A stretch of 42,897 nucleotides of DNA from CAYPEK01 sp964409645 (GTDB lineage Bacteria > UBP15 > UBA6099), in contig CAYPEK010000027.1 in NCBI GenBank assembly GCA_964409645.1, positions 1-42,897 on the forward strand, in the 5' to 3' direction. This document shows positions 15,949 to 23,299 of this stretch, one piece after another (positions within the stretch are counted from its first letter, which is position 1; the number at the start of each line of letters is the position of its first letter). The notes under the pieces are model-generated. The model was not told the DNA's origin. It made no database searches and was given only the letters and a program-made list of their open reading frames with translations. A program made the translations under genes and the position numbers.

Positions 15949-16542
15949 CTACAATTCCCCGTACTTGTTTATGTATTCTTTTTTAAATGCCTTACATGCT
16001 CTGAAGAAAACAACATCGAACGTCTCCACCGTAACCTGAAGCGCAGCCGCGCATTCCTCCCTCGTTTTTTTCTCAAGGAGCCGCAGCCGTATGGCATCCC
16101 GGTAGCGTTCATTGACGTCGTCCAGTGTTTCAAGAATTTTCCGATTAAGGTCCGCCTGAAAATCTTCAAGCACAACCTGATCTTCCGGTAGATACCTATT
16201 GTCAGGTTGATAGTCCAGAACGCTGCTGTCCACCATCTGCGCCCGTGCTTTGCCGGCGATCCACTCCCGAATTTTATTAATTGCGATCATGCGAAGCCAG
16301 AAAAAGATGCTTTTGCCCTGCCATTCAAAATCGGCGAGCTTTTCGACCGCGAGCATGAAAGTATCCTGAAGAATCTCTTCAGCGATTGTTTCATTTTTTA
16401 CTTTTGGGAAAATAACCGTTTTATAAAGAGGATTTTTAAAAGCGTCGTATATTGAGCCGAACGCCTCGCCATCACCTTCGCGAGCACGATCGAGCAAACG
16501 CTGCTCTTCTTCGAGTGTCAGTTCCTGCGGCATCCGGATCAT
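15949..16542 (-). CDS. ECF-type RNA polymerase sigma factor
   Basis: 197 aa. Region 2 spans about 14-95, with the EAFGSIYDAF and ILQDTFMLAVEKLADFEWQGKSIFFWLRMIAINKIREW blocks. Region 4 spans about 130-190, with a helix-turn-helix in REECAAALQVTVETFDVVFFRACKAFKKE. There is no region 1.1 or 3, as expected for group 4. I use the ATG at 16542; the ATG at 16533 is also possible. The YRDAIRLRLLEKKTREECA segment departs somewhat from common ECF groups. It should direct transcription in answer to a signal passed by its downstream membrane partner. Confidence 0.85.
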   Translation of the reverse strand: MIRMPQELTLEEEQRLLDRAREGDGEAFGSIYDAFKNPLYKTVIFPKVKNETIAEEILQDTFMLAVEKLADFEWQGKSIFFWLRMIAINKIREWIAGKARAQMVDSSVLDYQPDNRYLPEDQVVLEDFQADLNRKILETLDDVNERYRDAIRLRLLEKKTREECAAALQVTVETFDVVFFRACKAFKKEYINKYGEL

Positions 16543-16613
16543 TATACATGGATATTCCCCGCTGCGGGAGTATAAAAAATTTTTTTGAGGATTAATAAAA
16601 AAGCCGGAAACTA

Positions 16614-16641
16614 AAAAAGGCCCTGCTGAGAGGGCCTTTTT
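16614..16641 (-). terminator. Bidirectional rho-independent terminator
   Basis: Arms 16614-16624 (AAAAAGGCCCT) and 16631-16641 pair perfectly around a 6-nt loop, with A- and T-runs that give a U-tract on either strand. It ends the outer-membrane barrel gene (minus), about 130 bp past that gene's stop. Confidence 0.8.
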
Positions 16642-16768
16642 CTTTTTCCTTGTAAGGAAACCGGATCGTTCCGCGAAAGGAGGCAGGTGCTGTGACCGCT
16701 CTCCCGGTTATCGCGACAGATTACTTTTTCAGTATCTTTCTCCGATCCGTATCCCGTGTCAGACCAGC

Positions 16769-17764
16769 TTATTTGAAGCTGTATTTGACCGCGAGAACGT
16801 AACCTTTATCTGTGTCCGTGCCCGGAACCTTCTCCTGCACGTTCTGCCAGAAAATGTCGAGATTCTTTCCGGCCTTAATCCACAGTTCTTCCTGATAATT
16901 CTTCGTCTTTACTCCACCCTTCGGATCATTCCATGAGTACTGAAGCACGGGGCTGATCTTGTTGAACGGAGCCGGGACCTTCACGATGTCGTATTTCAGC
17001 TGAATGAGGCCGATGTTGCCGTCCATATCGGCGTTCTCGATCGCAGCCGGGCTGCTGATGTCGTAGTCCATATATTCAGCTTCGAGCTGAAGGTTCGGGA
17101 CGATTCCCCAAGTTGTGTCAACTGCCCACAATTTCTTCTTCGCAAGCGCCAAGCTGTCGCCATCTGTGTCAACCTTGCCGTTCATATAAGAGAAGCCGAG
17201 GTTGAGGTTGGAGAGAATGTCATAGCCGATTCTGCCTGTGAAGGTGTTCTTCTCAGCAGACTCGCGGCCGGCGACGATAAATTCACCGGCGCCATCCCAC
17301 CAGCCGAGGTCGATGAGCAGGGGCTTCGAGTCGTAGCTCAACAGATAACCCCAGTCGGAGTCCCATGACTGGCCATTCTGTCCGGGGATGTCGAGGAACG
17401 GGTTGTACATGTTGTTCCATTTGTAAATTGCGAACGGAACGAACTGCAGACCGCCCGTGAACTTGAAAGAACCGGCCTGATAGAAGGCCTTCGCTTCGAC
17501 GGGATAGCTTTCCTTCGGTGTGCCGATTCCGGCATTCGAGGAATCGCCGATGCGGTACAGGACGGACCCGCCGATGTTGTCGATCTGCTGGGCCGCTGAA
17601 ATCTCTACTACGTGAAGCTGCATGCGGTTTTCAGCCTGTGTTCCGATATCCGTCTGCATAAAGCGGACGTTCATGTTCAGTTCAGGCTGTGAATCTGCCG
17701 CGAGAACCGGGAGGGCAATGCCCATCGCGAATGTCGCTGCTAGTAATCCGATTAATTTCTTCAT
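16769..17764 (-). CDS. Outer-membrane beta-barrel protein (putative porin)
   Basis: 331 aa from the ATG at 17764, which follows a near-consensus AAGGAGG and begins a textbook signal peptide (MKKLIGLLAATFAMGIALPVLA). The frame is open to 17944, but that would put 60 polar residues ahead of the signal. The mature part is made of alternating aromatic/polar strands with Gly/Asp/Asn turns, and ends LAVKYSFK. It has the size of a 14- to 16-strand barrel. No known porin signature was recognised. It has its own promoter with a leader of roughly 266 nt and its own terminator. Confidence 0.75.
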   Translation of the reverse strand: MKKLIGLLAATFAMGIALPVLAADSQPELNMNVRFMQTDIGTQAENRMQLHVVEISAAQQIDNIGGSVLYRIGDSSNAGIGTPKESYPVEAKAFYQAGSFKFTGGLQFVPFAIYKWNNMYNPFLDIPGQNGQSWDSDWGYLLSYDSKPLLIDLGWWDGAGEFIVAGRESAEKNTFTGRIGYDILSNLNLGFSYMNGKVDTDGDSLALAKKKLWAVDTTWGIVPNLQLEAEYMDYDISSPAAIENADMDGNIGLIQLKYDIVKVPAPFNKISPVLQYSWNDPKGGVKTKNYQEELWIKAGKNLDIFWQNVQEKVPGTDTDKGYVLAVKYSFK

Positions 17765-18036
17765 TATTACCTCCTTGGAAATTGACGAAATTGAGAATTC
17801 GGACTTGACAGCCGTGTTCTTTGTCGATCCTCTCTTCCGCCGTTTCCCGCAGAGTGTCCATGTTTCCTCTTCGTTCCACTTTGGTTTCGGGGACCGTTCC
17901 AAGTTCTTGGCACCTCCTTTCGTAACAAATTGGCCGTCGTCCATTTAACCTTTATTAGTTGCCGGCTTTTCGCCGGCCTTACAAATCAGTTTTCAAAGTT
18001 CATCCCAGATTGCTCCGTTCAGACCAATCTAAAAAT

Positions 18037-18066
18037 ATTATCCGCAGCATTTTAAAAAACTTTCAA
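18037..18066 (-). promoter_or_regulatory. Sigma-70 promoter of the barrel protein
   Basis: On the minus strand, TTGAAA (forward 18061-18066), an 18-bp spacer and GATAAT (forward 18037-18042). The predicted start is near 18030. The AT-rich phased tracts lie 90-180 bp upstream of the -35 box. Confidence 0.55.
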
Positions 18067-18158
18067 TGAGTTCACACATTATTCGGGACTGTAATCCAAC
18101 AAATATCCTACCTTTCAGCCAACTGTGAGAAAATAACACCACTCAAACACTATAATAT

Positions 18159-18240
18159 CTCGATTTTTCTCGGTTTTTCTCGGTTTTTTGTATTTTTCAA
18201 AATTTTAAATCTATTTTTAGTCGATTTTTTTTCATTTTTT
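18159..18240. repeat. Helically phased T-tracts with a 10-bp tandem repeat (predicted curved DNA)
   Basis: Three tandem 10-bp units of the form CTCGRTTTTT (18159-18168, 18169-18178, 18179-18188) run into further T-runs. Runs of four or more T occur at 18164, 18174, 18184, 18193, 18203, 18214, 18225 and 18235, that is, every 9-11 bp over about 77 bp. Confidence 0.65.
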
Positions 18241-18311
18241 GGGTGATTATTCGATCAAACAAAAAATGGTTGCCGATTTTCAACACATCTGCAAATGAGC
18301 CCCTTTTTGGA

Positions 18312-19271
18312 TCAGTCTCCGATAACAAAAAGCTCGTCCAGCTTCGTCGCCTCGAAAGTCAGGCGCAGATTCGGGTCCATCCCGGTAATCTTTAATACTC
18401 TGTTTTTCGTTTTCAATTTTTTTCTTATCGTGTTGAACTGGCTGAGCCCGAAAGAATCGACGAAGTGGCAGTCCGAGAGATCAAGAATTATAGTGCCCGC
18501 CGATGCAGAACTTACGCCCTCGACATAGCTCCTGAAATTCGCTGCGTTCGTATAGTTGATATCGCCACTAATGCAGACAGTTATTTCTGCGCCTTTGACA
18601 TTAGTGGTCATGTTAAGTTCCGCCGGCACGGACGGAACAGGCGGCGGCGCGGCAAGCGGTGAGGAGGCTTTCGACGATCCCGCGTCCGCTCCGCTTAATG
18701 TTTTCTTCTTTATGTTTTCAATCGCAACCGAAGCAGCCCAGCGGATGTCAGGGTCTTCGTCGTTCATCACAACCAGAAGCGGTTCCATCGCAGCCGTGTC
18801 CCCGATCTGGCCGAGCGTGTGGATTGCGCGCCATTTCATTTCCCAATCGTTCATCTTCAAAATCGTAATCAGCGGCCCTACAGCTCTTTCAGGTTTCAGT
18901 TTCTGAAGAGCGCGTATTATCTCGATCAGCACCGTGCTGTCGGACTCGTCGAACATGAGCATCTTAATCAATTTATCGACCGTCTCTTCGCCGCCGACCT
19001 CCCCGAGAGCCTGCACCACGTTCCGCCGCGCGAATTTATCGTCGCTTTCAAGCGCCTTCATCAGCGCGGGCAGTGAATCCGCGCCGAATTTCGCCAGCGC
19101 CTGAATCGCATTCCATCGCACCAGCATGTCGGAGTCGTTAAGCGTGGATATCAGCGGCTTGATCGCCCTGTGGTCGCCGCTCCTCCCAAGGTCCTCAATC
19201 ACACTCGATTTAACTACATCTCTGTCACTTGATTTAAGTTTTTCTATCAGGTGTTCCACCGGATCTGGCAT
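18312..19271 (-). CDS. HEAT-repeat/STAS-domain fusion protein
   Basis: 319 aa. Residues 1-190 are five to six HEAT or PBS-lyase-type repeats of about 31 residues, with the recurring pattern D-x-L-V-R-W-N-A-I-Q-A-L. A Ser/Ala/Pro linker spans 191-218. Residues 219-319 are a STAS domain of the anti-anti-sigma type; S273 in DCHFVDSFGLS occupies the conserved phosphorylated serine position of SpoIIAA-like proteins. The likely role is partner switching with an anti-sigma kinase or another regulator, with the HEAT solenoid as docking platform. No kinase or phosphatase lies beside it. A hairpin lies between its ribosome site and its ATG. Confidence 0.85.
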   Translation of the reverse strand: MPDPVEHLIEKLKSSDRDVVKSSVIEDLGRSGDHRAIKPLISTLNDSDMLVRWNAIQALAKFGADSLPALMKALESDDKFARRNVVQALGEVGGEETVDKLIKMLMFDESDSTVLIEIIRALQKLKPERAVGPLITILKMNDWEMKWRAIHTLGQIGDTAAMEPLLVVMNDEDPDIRWAASVAIENIKKKTLSGADAGSSKASSPLAAPPPVPSVPAELNMTTNVKGAEITVCISGDINYTNAANFRSYVEGVSSASAGTIILDLSDCHFVDSFGLSQFNTIRKKLKTKNRVLKITGMDPNLRLTFEATKLDELFVIGD

Positions 19272-19278
19272 ATCGCAA

Positions 19279-19296
19279 CAGTCGGAGCCCCGACTG
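19279..19296. repeat. Hairpin between SD sequence and start of the HEAT-STAS gene
   Basis: Perfect 7-bp arms (CAGTCGG 19279-19285, CCGACTG 19290-19296) with a 4-nt loop. On the minus strand GGAGG (forward 19297-19301) directly precedes the hairpin, and the ATG follows 7 nt after it. The hairpin would therefore bring a distant SD to normal spacing. Confidence 0.55.
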
Positions 19297-19411
19297 CCTC
19301 CTCATCTTTCAATTAATATTATTAATCTCCGTATCAATAATTCCATAAAATATTCAGTACATTGATTATAATGTTTTAATCAACCGTGCCAATGCCCCCT
19401 TTATTTTTTCG

Positions 19412-19441
19412 TTGGACTGCGTTCATTTATAATAGTATAAT
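19412..19441 (+). promoter_or_regulatory. Possible promoter of the RAYT-like gene
   Basis: TTGGAC (19412-19417), an 18-bp spacer and TATAAT (19436-19441). Transcription would start close to the ATG at 19448. This fits the lack of any SD and suggests a leaderless message. Confidence 0.35.
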
Positions 19442-19447
19442 ATATAT

Positions 19448-19930
19448 ATGAATAATATTGACCTTGCAACGTTGATTCCGGAAGACTTTTCTTTTATTAC
19501 TCTGACAACCTACAGGAAAAGAAACGTATTCATAAACGAATCGGTGAACAGTATTGTATGCGAAGCGCTTTCATATCATTTGGAAAACAATCACATAACA
19601 GCAGCGGCTTATGTCGTCATGCCGAATCATCTGCATATCATTGCAAGCCCGGCGGAATGGACCATTCCGGAATTTGTAAACAATTATAAGACCTATACAG
19701 GCGCGAAAGTTAAAGCCATGGGCGGATTCACTAATAAAGTGTGGCGCCGGCGTTTTTTCGACGAGCAGTTAATAGATGAAAAAGATATGGCCGACAAGAT
19801 TGTTAAAATTCACAATAATCCGATTAATAAAAAGATCGTAAAAAAAGCGGAAGAATATGACTGGTCAAGCGCGTCAAACTATGTGTGGGGGACTGGAATC
19901 GTAAAAAAAATCCTTGTTATTAGGCTTTAA
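19448..19930 (+). CDS. REP-associated tyrosine transposase-like (RAYT, Y1/HUH) protein
   Basis: 160 aa with the IS200-like Y1 transposase fold. It begins FSFITLTTYRKRNVF, has the HUH motif in VVMPNHLHII near residues 57-66, a YKTYTGAKVK segment that could hold the catalytic Tyr, and the WRRRFFDEQLIDEKD ... KIHNNPINKKIV block typical of RAYTs. These enzymes nick REP palindromes. No transposon ends flank it, so this is a stand-alone, domesticated-type copy. It has more AT-rich codons than its neighbours and no SD, which hints at horizontal arrival. Palindromes at 19279, 12567 and 12665 are possible substrates. Confidence 0.85.
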   Translation: MNNIDLATLIPEDFSFITLTTYRKRNVFINESVNSIVCEALSYHLENNHITAAAYVVMPNHLHIIASPAEWTIPEFVNNYKTYTGAKVKAMGGFTNKVWRRRFFDEQLIDEKDMADKIVKIHNNPINKKIVKKAEEYDWSSASNYVWGTGIVKKILVIRL

Positions 19931-20094
19931 AATTTAGTTTTTCATTTGATTCTTGGAAAATAAGGATATATAAAATTAGATAGTGGTATTAAATCTTTAA
20001 AAACAGATTTTCTTGGCCTTATTGTCTGATTTCAGGCGACCGGAGTGAAAAAAAAGTGTTTTTTTGTGATAATATGTTTGAGGTGATAAAAATT

Positions 20095-20658
20095 ATGAAG
20101 AGCAGAAATACAACGAAACTTATTGCGGTTTTGATTTTCTCTGCAATTTTGGCGGCCGGCTGTTCAAAAACCGCGCTCGACCTTTACAAAGAAAAGGCTA
20201 AGAAAAACCCCAACGATGCTTCCGCCCACATCAATCTCGCATATCAATACACCGAACTAAAACAATATGAAAAAGCACTGGAAGAATACGATAAGGCGAT
20301 AAAATTGGCGCCGAAGAACAGTTTCCTCGCAATGAATAATAAGGGATTCGTGCTTTATCAGATGGGAAAATATGCAGAGGCGCTGGCAATATTCGAGCAG
20401 CTCTCAAACGAAAACCCGAAAAACAGCCTTCTTAAGAATAACATGGCGATGTGTTACCATAAGATGGGCAAATTCAAAGAAGCGCTCGAAGAATACCAGA
20501 AAGCGATCGAACTGAACCCGCAGAACACGCAGGCGAAAAAAGGCCTTGAAATACTGCAAGAAGATATATCTAAAGTTCAGAAAGCCGCGGCGCAGAAAAA
20601 CAACGCGCCCGCAAAAGAAAAAACAGCGCCGGTGCAGACTAAACCCGCGGCTAAATAA
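20095..20658 (+). CDS. TPR-repeat lipoprotein
   Basis: 187 aa from the ATG at 20095, with GAGGTG upstream. The N-terminus has a lipoprotein signal ending in the lipobox L-A-A-G-C (Cys about 22). Three to four tetratricopeptide repeats cover about 35-160; examples are ASAHINLAYQYTELKQYEKA and AMCYHKMGKFKEALEEYQKA. The tail is Lys/Ala/Pro-rich. It should sit on the inner or outer membrane facing the periplasm; with Ser and Lys after the Cys there is no clear Asp+2 retention signal. Such proteins scaffold envelope complexes; the partner is unknown. Confidence 0.85.
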   Translation: MKSRNTTKLIAVLIFSAILAAGCSKTALDLYKEKAKKNPNDASAHINLAYQYTELKQYEKALEEYDKAIKLAPKNSFLAMNNKGFVLYQMGKYAEALAIFEQLSNENPKNSLLKNNMAMCYHKMGKFKEALEEYQKAIELNPQNTQAKKGLEILQEDISKVQKAAAQKNNAPAKEKTAPVQTKPAAK

Positions 20659-20759
20659 TTTTTTGACCGGACTTTTTGTGATATACGTTTTCTAATTCAC
20701 TTCAACCCACGCTCCTCTTTACGGCGTTGTGAAGTTCGGCAGATGAATCTTAAAAACCC

Positions 20760-20788
20760 TTGATTTATTTGAGACAAAGTTCTATATT
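20760..20788 (+). promoter_or_regulatory. Probable promoter of rpsT
   Basis: TTGATT (20760-20765), a 17-bp spacer and TATATT (20783-20788), leaving about 43 nt of leader before the rpsT start. Confidence 0.45.
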
Positions 20789-20837
20789 ATTTCATTTGTG
20801 ATATATTATAAAGTAGGATGGAGACAGGAGAAGGTAT

Positions 20838-21101
20838 ATGCCAAATGTAAAATCCGCCGAGAAAAGGCTGAGACAGAACGAGAAACGCCGCGAACGAAAC
20901 AGAACAACAAAAGCTGCTATGAGAACGGCGATAAAGAAAGCTGAAAAAGCGATCGAAACCGGAACCGTGGAAGAAGCTAAAGCCGAACTGAAGAAGGCCT
21001 GCAAGGTGCTCGATTCAACAGCGCAGAAAGGCATCATTCACGACAATCTCGCGAGCCGGAAAAAATCGCGTCTCATGGTTAAGCTCAACAAAAAAGCGTA
21101 A
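20838..21101 (+). CDS. rpsT: 30S ribosomal protein S20
   Basis: 87 aa, the usual length. It is very basic and helical: SAEKRLRQNEKRRERNRTTKAAMRT at the N-terminus and GIIHDNLASRKKSRLMVKLNKKA at the C-terminus, both hallmark S20 segments. S20 binds 16S rRNA helices 9 and 44. An AGGAGAAGG site precedes the ATG. The gene is monocistronic, with its own promoter and a strong terminator. Confidence 0.97.
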   Translation: MPNVKSAEKRLRQNEKRRERNRTTKAAMRTAIKKAEKAIETGTVEEAKAELKKACKVLDSTAQKGIIHDNLASRKKSRLMVKLNKKA

Positions 21102-21136
21102 CAGCCGCCGGATTCAACGGTTCTAAAAGCGCAGTC

Positions 21137-21163
21137 AAAGGCGGGCCGCATGCCCGCCTTTTT
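21137..21163 (+). terminator. Rho-independent terminator of rpsT
   Basis: Perfect 10-bp arms (AAAGGCGGGC 21137-21146 with 21152-21161) around CGCAT, ending in a T-run, 36 bp after the rpsT stop. Confidence 0.85.
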
Positions 21164-21205
21164 ACGTTTGGCGACACACATCACGAAAAAACAACATGAT
21201 AGTAT

Positions 21206-21234
21206 TTGATCGGCTATTTCATCGGTGATATAAT
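21206..21234 (+). promoter_or_regulatory. Sigma-70 promoter
   Basis: TTGATC (21206-21211), a 17-bp spacer and TATAAT (21229-21234). It should drive the operon that starts with the secreted repeat protein at 21320 and may extend to 24618. Confidence 0.55.
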
Positions 21235-21319
21235 CAGATTCACGGTGGCCTGAACGAGCCGAGGCCGCACGCGTTGAAAAGTCGAGATTTTCTTTAAAGT
21301 TTCAAAGCGGGCCGGATCC

Positions 21320-22396
21320 GTGCAGAGAACAAAATCATTTTTAATTATCACAGCCGCAGCCTTGTTCAGTGCGGCCGCTTCACTCGCCTCTCCGGCAAAG
21401 CCTCAGGAGAGAACGTACGCTCCGGAATGGAAAGGCGCGATAACCGGCGAGTGTTACTACATGACAAGCGCGTTGCTGAAAGGCAACTTTCTTCCCGGCG
21501 GAGGGGAAGAAATCGCCTCGATCGATGAGGAAGGATACGGCCACATAATCCGTTGGAACGGCAGCAGAATGGACGAGGAATGGATAACCACCAAACCTGT
21601 CGCTCCTAAGCATTTAATAAAAGCAGTCGCGGCAGATCTCAAAGGCGACGGCAGCGACATCACCGTGCTTCTTCTCTCGGACGGAACGGTAAATGTCTGG
21701 GGATCAGAAGCGGCATCTTTCGAAATGTTATGCACGGACTGCCTCTCGGACCTCCGCAAACAATACAAGATTTTCTCGATCGCGGCGGCGGACGTCGATG
21801 ACGACTACAAAAAAGAGATAGTGGCTCTTGCCGAATCGAAAAAAAGGATATACATTCTGACTTTCGAGTGGCGAAAAAACAAACTCAACTTCTTCTCGGG
21901 TTATCCGGCGCCGATTTCCACAAAACCGGCTGAGATAGTCGCGGCGGAAACTCCTGAAGGAGACGCGTGTTTCCTTTATATGAAGGGCGGGAAACCGAAA
22001 TACAGACTCGTCAAGCTCGAGTTCAACGAAGAAGGTGTTTCTTTAGGCGATACGATAGTTCTCGATGAGAATAAAAGAATTGTTTCGATCTGGCCGGGAA
22101 AAATTGAGCAGAACAACAAGAACGCGTTTTTCATACTAGAATCGAGAGCCGGGCAGCTTTCGCTCCGGGCGGCAGATACTGTATCAGGAGACACGATACT
22201 GACAATCGGCCCATTGTCGATGACAACCAGATTCGGGCTTTCGGCGGACTTGAATTACGACGGTAAAACCGAGTTGATTTTTAATGAAACCGGCTGTAAA
22301 TATAATATCTTCGAAGAGGTAAAAAAGCCTTCAAAAGCCGTGCAAAAAAAGAAAACTCACGAGGACGATGACGGCTCAAAAACGGGTGAGAAATAA
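21320..22396 (+). CDS. Exported FG-GAP/VCBS-like repeat protein
   Basis: 358 aa with a GTG start; the signal peptide (MQRTKSFLIITAAALFSAAASLAS) begins there. The mature protein shows repeated beta-propeller-like units with Asp-rich loops: AAADVDDDYKKEIVAL, AADLKGDGSDITVLLLSDG and SADLNYDGKTELIFNETG, in the D-x-D-x-D-G calcium-loop style of FG-GAP repeats. The C-terminus is a short Lys/Asp-rich tail. It probably folds as an extracytoplasmic propeller that binds a ligand or a protein. It is first in a run of co-directional genes with the glycosylase 32 bp downstream. Confidence 0.65.
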   Translation: MQRTKSFLIITAAALFSAAASLASPAKPQERTYAPEWKGAITGECYYMTSALLKGNFLPGGGEEIASIDEEGYGHIIRWNGSRMDEEWITTKPVAPKHLIKAVAADLKGDGSDITVLLLSDGTVNVWGSEAASFEMLCTDCLSDLRKQYKIFSIAAADVDDDYKKEIVALAESKKRIYILTFEWRKNKLNFFSGYPAPISTKPAEIVAAETPEGDACFLYMKGGKPKYRLVKLEFNEEGVSLGDTIVLDENKRIVSIWPGKIEQNNKNAFFILESRAGQLSLRAADTVSGDTILTIGPLSMTTRFGLSADLNYDGKTELIFNETGCKYNIFEEVKKPSKAVQKKKTHEDDDGSKTGEK

Positions 22397-22428
22397 CCGG
22401 GGCGGCAGGACAGCCGCCGGAGGCAAAA

Positions 22429-22987
22429 ATGAACGTGTGGGACCAACTTAAAGATCAGGTGTTATCTTGCACAAAATGTGAGCTGCATCGGGAACGCACA
22501 CAGGCGGTTTATCGGAGAAGGAGACCCGAACACCAACATAATGTTCGTGGGTGAAGGCCCCGGACAGGAAGAAGACCGTCAGGGCCGGCCTTTTGTCGGA
22601 AGCGCGGGAAAGCTGTTGGACGAAATGCTCGCCCAGATAGGCCTGAACCGCAAGCTGGTGTTCATCGCAAATATTGTTAAATGCCGGCCGCCGGGAAACC
22701 GCGATCCTAGACCGGAGGAGATCGAGTGCTGTAGGGAATACCTGTTCGCTCAGATCGCTTATATCAACCCGAAAATCATCTGCACACTCGGAAGGCACTC
22801 TCTTCATACGCTCGTGAGACCGGACATAAGCATATCAAAAGAGCATGGAAAACTGATCCGCTGGGAAGGAAAGCTTTTTCTGCCGATGTACCACCCCGCG
22901 GCTGTGCTTTACAGACGTCAATTGCTCGACCTGCTGAAATACGATTTTCAGCAACTTAAATCGACTTCCGAGCGGGGATTTATTTGA
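22429..22987 (+). CDS. Uracil-DNA glycosylase family 4, interrupted by a +1 frameshift
   Basis: The true start is the ATG at 22429 after a strong GGAGG. Codons 1-28 encode the family N-terminus with the first two 4Fe-4S ligands (C14, C17 in LSCTKCELH). One extra base at about 22513 (a C) then shifts the frame; read as is, translation stops at 22552. Removing that base restores a 185-aa protein: motif A GEGPGQEEDRQGRPFVG, iron-sulfur ligands C85 (in KCRPPGNR) and C101, and motif B HPAAVL. The enzyme removes uracil from DNA. Either this is a sequencing or assembly error, or the gene is freshly broken. The stop overlaps the next start by one base. Confidence 0.88.
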
Positions 22988-23280
22988 TGCCTGCGGCAAT
23001 CATTCAGATCGTTTCATGGATATTTAGTTTATACGGGATGTTAATTATCATCGGTGCTGTGCTGTCTTGGACATCACAACCGCAAGGCTCGGACCTGAAA
23101 AGATACATCGACATGCTTACGGAGCCGGTTTTACGGCCATGCAGGGAGCTTATGCATTCGATCATGCGATTCGCTGGGATGGATCCCCGAAGAGTGCCGA
23201 TCGATCTCTCACCCGTTATTGCGCTGTTTTTTCTGTCGATTGTCAGGACCGCAGTGATGATTGTTTTGCAGCGACTTTGA
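22987..23280 (+). CDS. YggT family membrane protein
   Basis: 97 aa from the ATG at 22987, overlapping the glycosylase stop (TGATG). Two hydrophobic segments (about 5-28 and 72-95) flank the family core, LSWTSQPQGSDLKRYIDMLTEPVLRPCRELM and the DLSPVIALFFL motif. YggT proteins are small inner-membrane proteins linked to cell division and osmotic tolerance. The neighbouring DivIVA-like and DUF167 genes form the conserved yggT neighbourhood seen in many bacteria. Confidence 0.9.
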   Translation: MPAAIIQIVSWIFSLYGMLIIIGAVLSWTSQPQGSDLKRYIDMLTEPVLRPCRELMHSIMRFAGMDPRRVPIDLSPVIALFFLSIVRTAVMIVLQRL

Positions 23281-23299
23281 AATACTTACTGGAGGCCTT

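Larger units (their letters stand above)
17765..18311. other. Long regulatory intergenic region upstream of the barrel protein
   Basis: There is no gene here. From the minus strand's view it holds phased T/A-tracts (18159-18240), a sigma-70 promoter (18037-18066), and a leader of about 266 nt. The leader contains a 6-bp stem AGATTG/CAATCT (18008-18031), a GCCGGC hairpin (17961-17966 with 17972-17977) and a second SD-like AAAGGAGG that is not followed by a likely start. I could not match the leader to any riboswitch class. Confidence 0.5.

Noticed and set aside
17765..17944. 60-residue N-terminal extension of the barrel protein
   Set aside because: The frame is open, but the extension is polar and precedes a perfect signal peptide with a near-consensus SD at 17764.
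22500..22530. Programmed ribosomal frameshift in the glycosylase gene
   Set aside because: No slippery heptamer, stop-codon pause site or SD-like stimulator is visible at the shift; an extra base explains it more simply.
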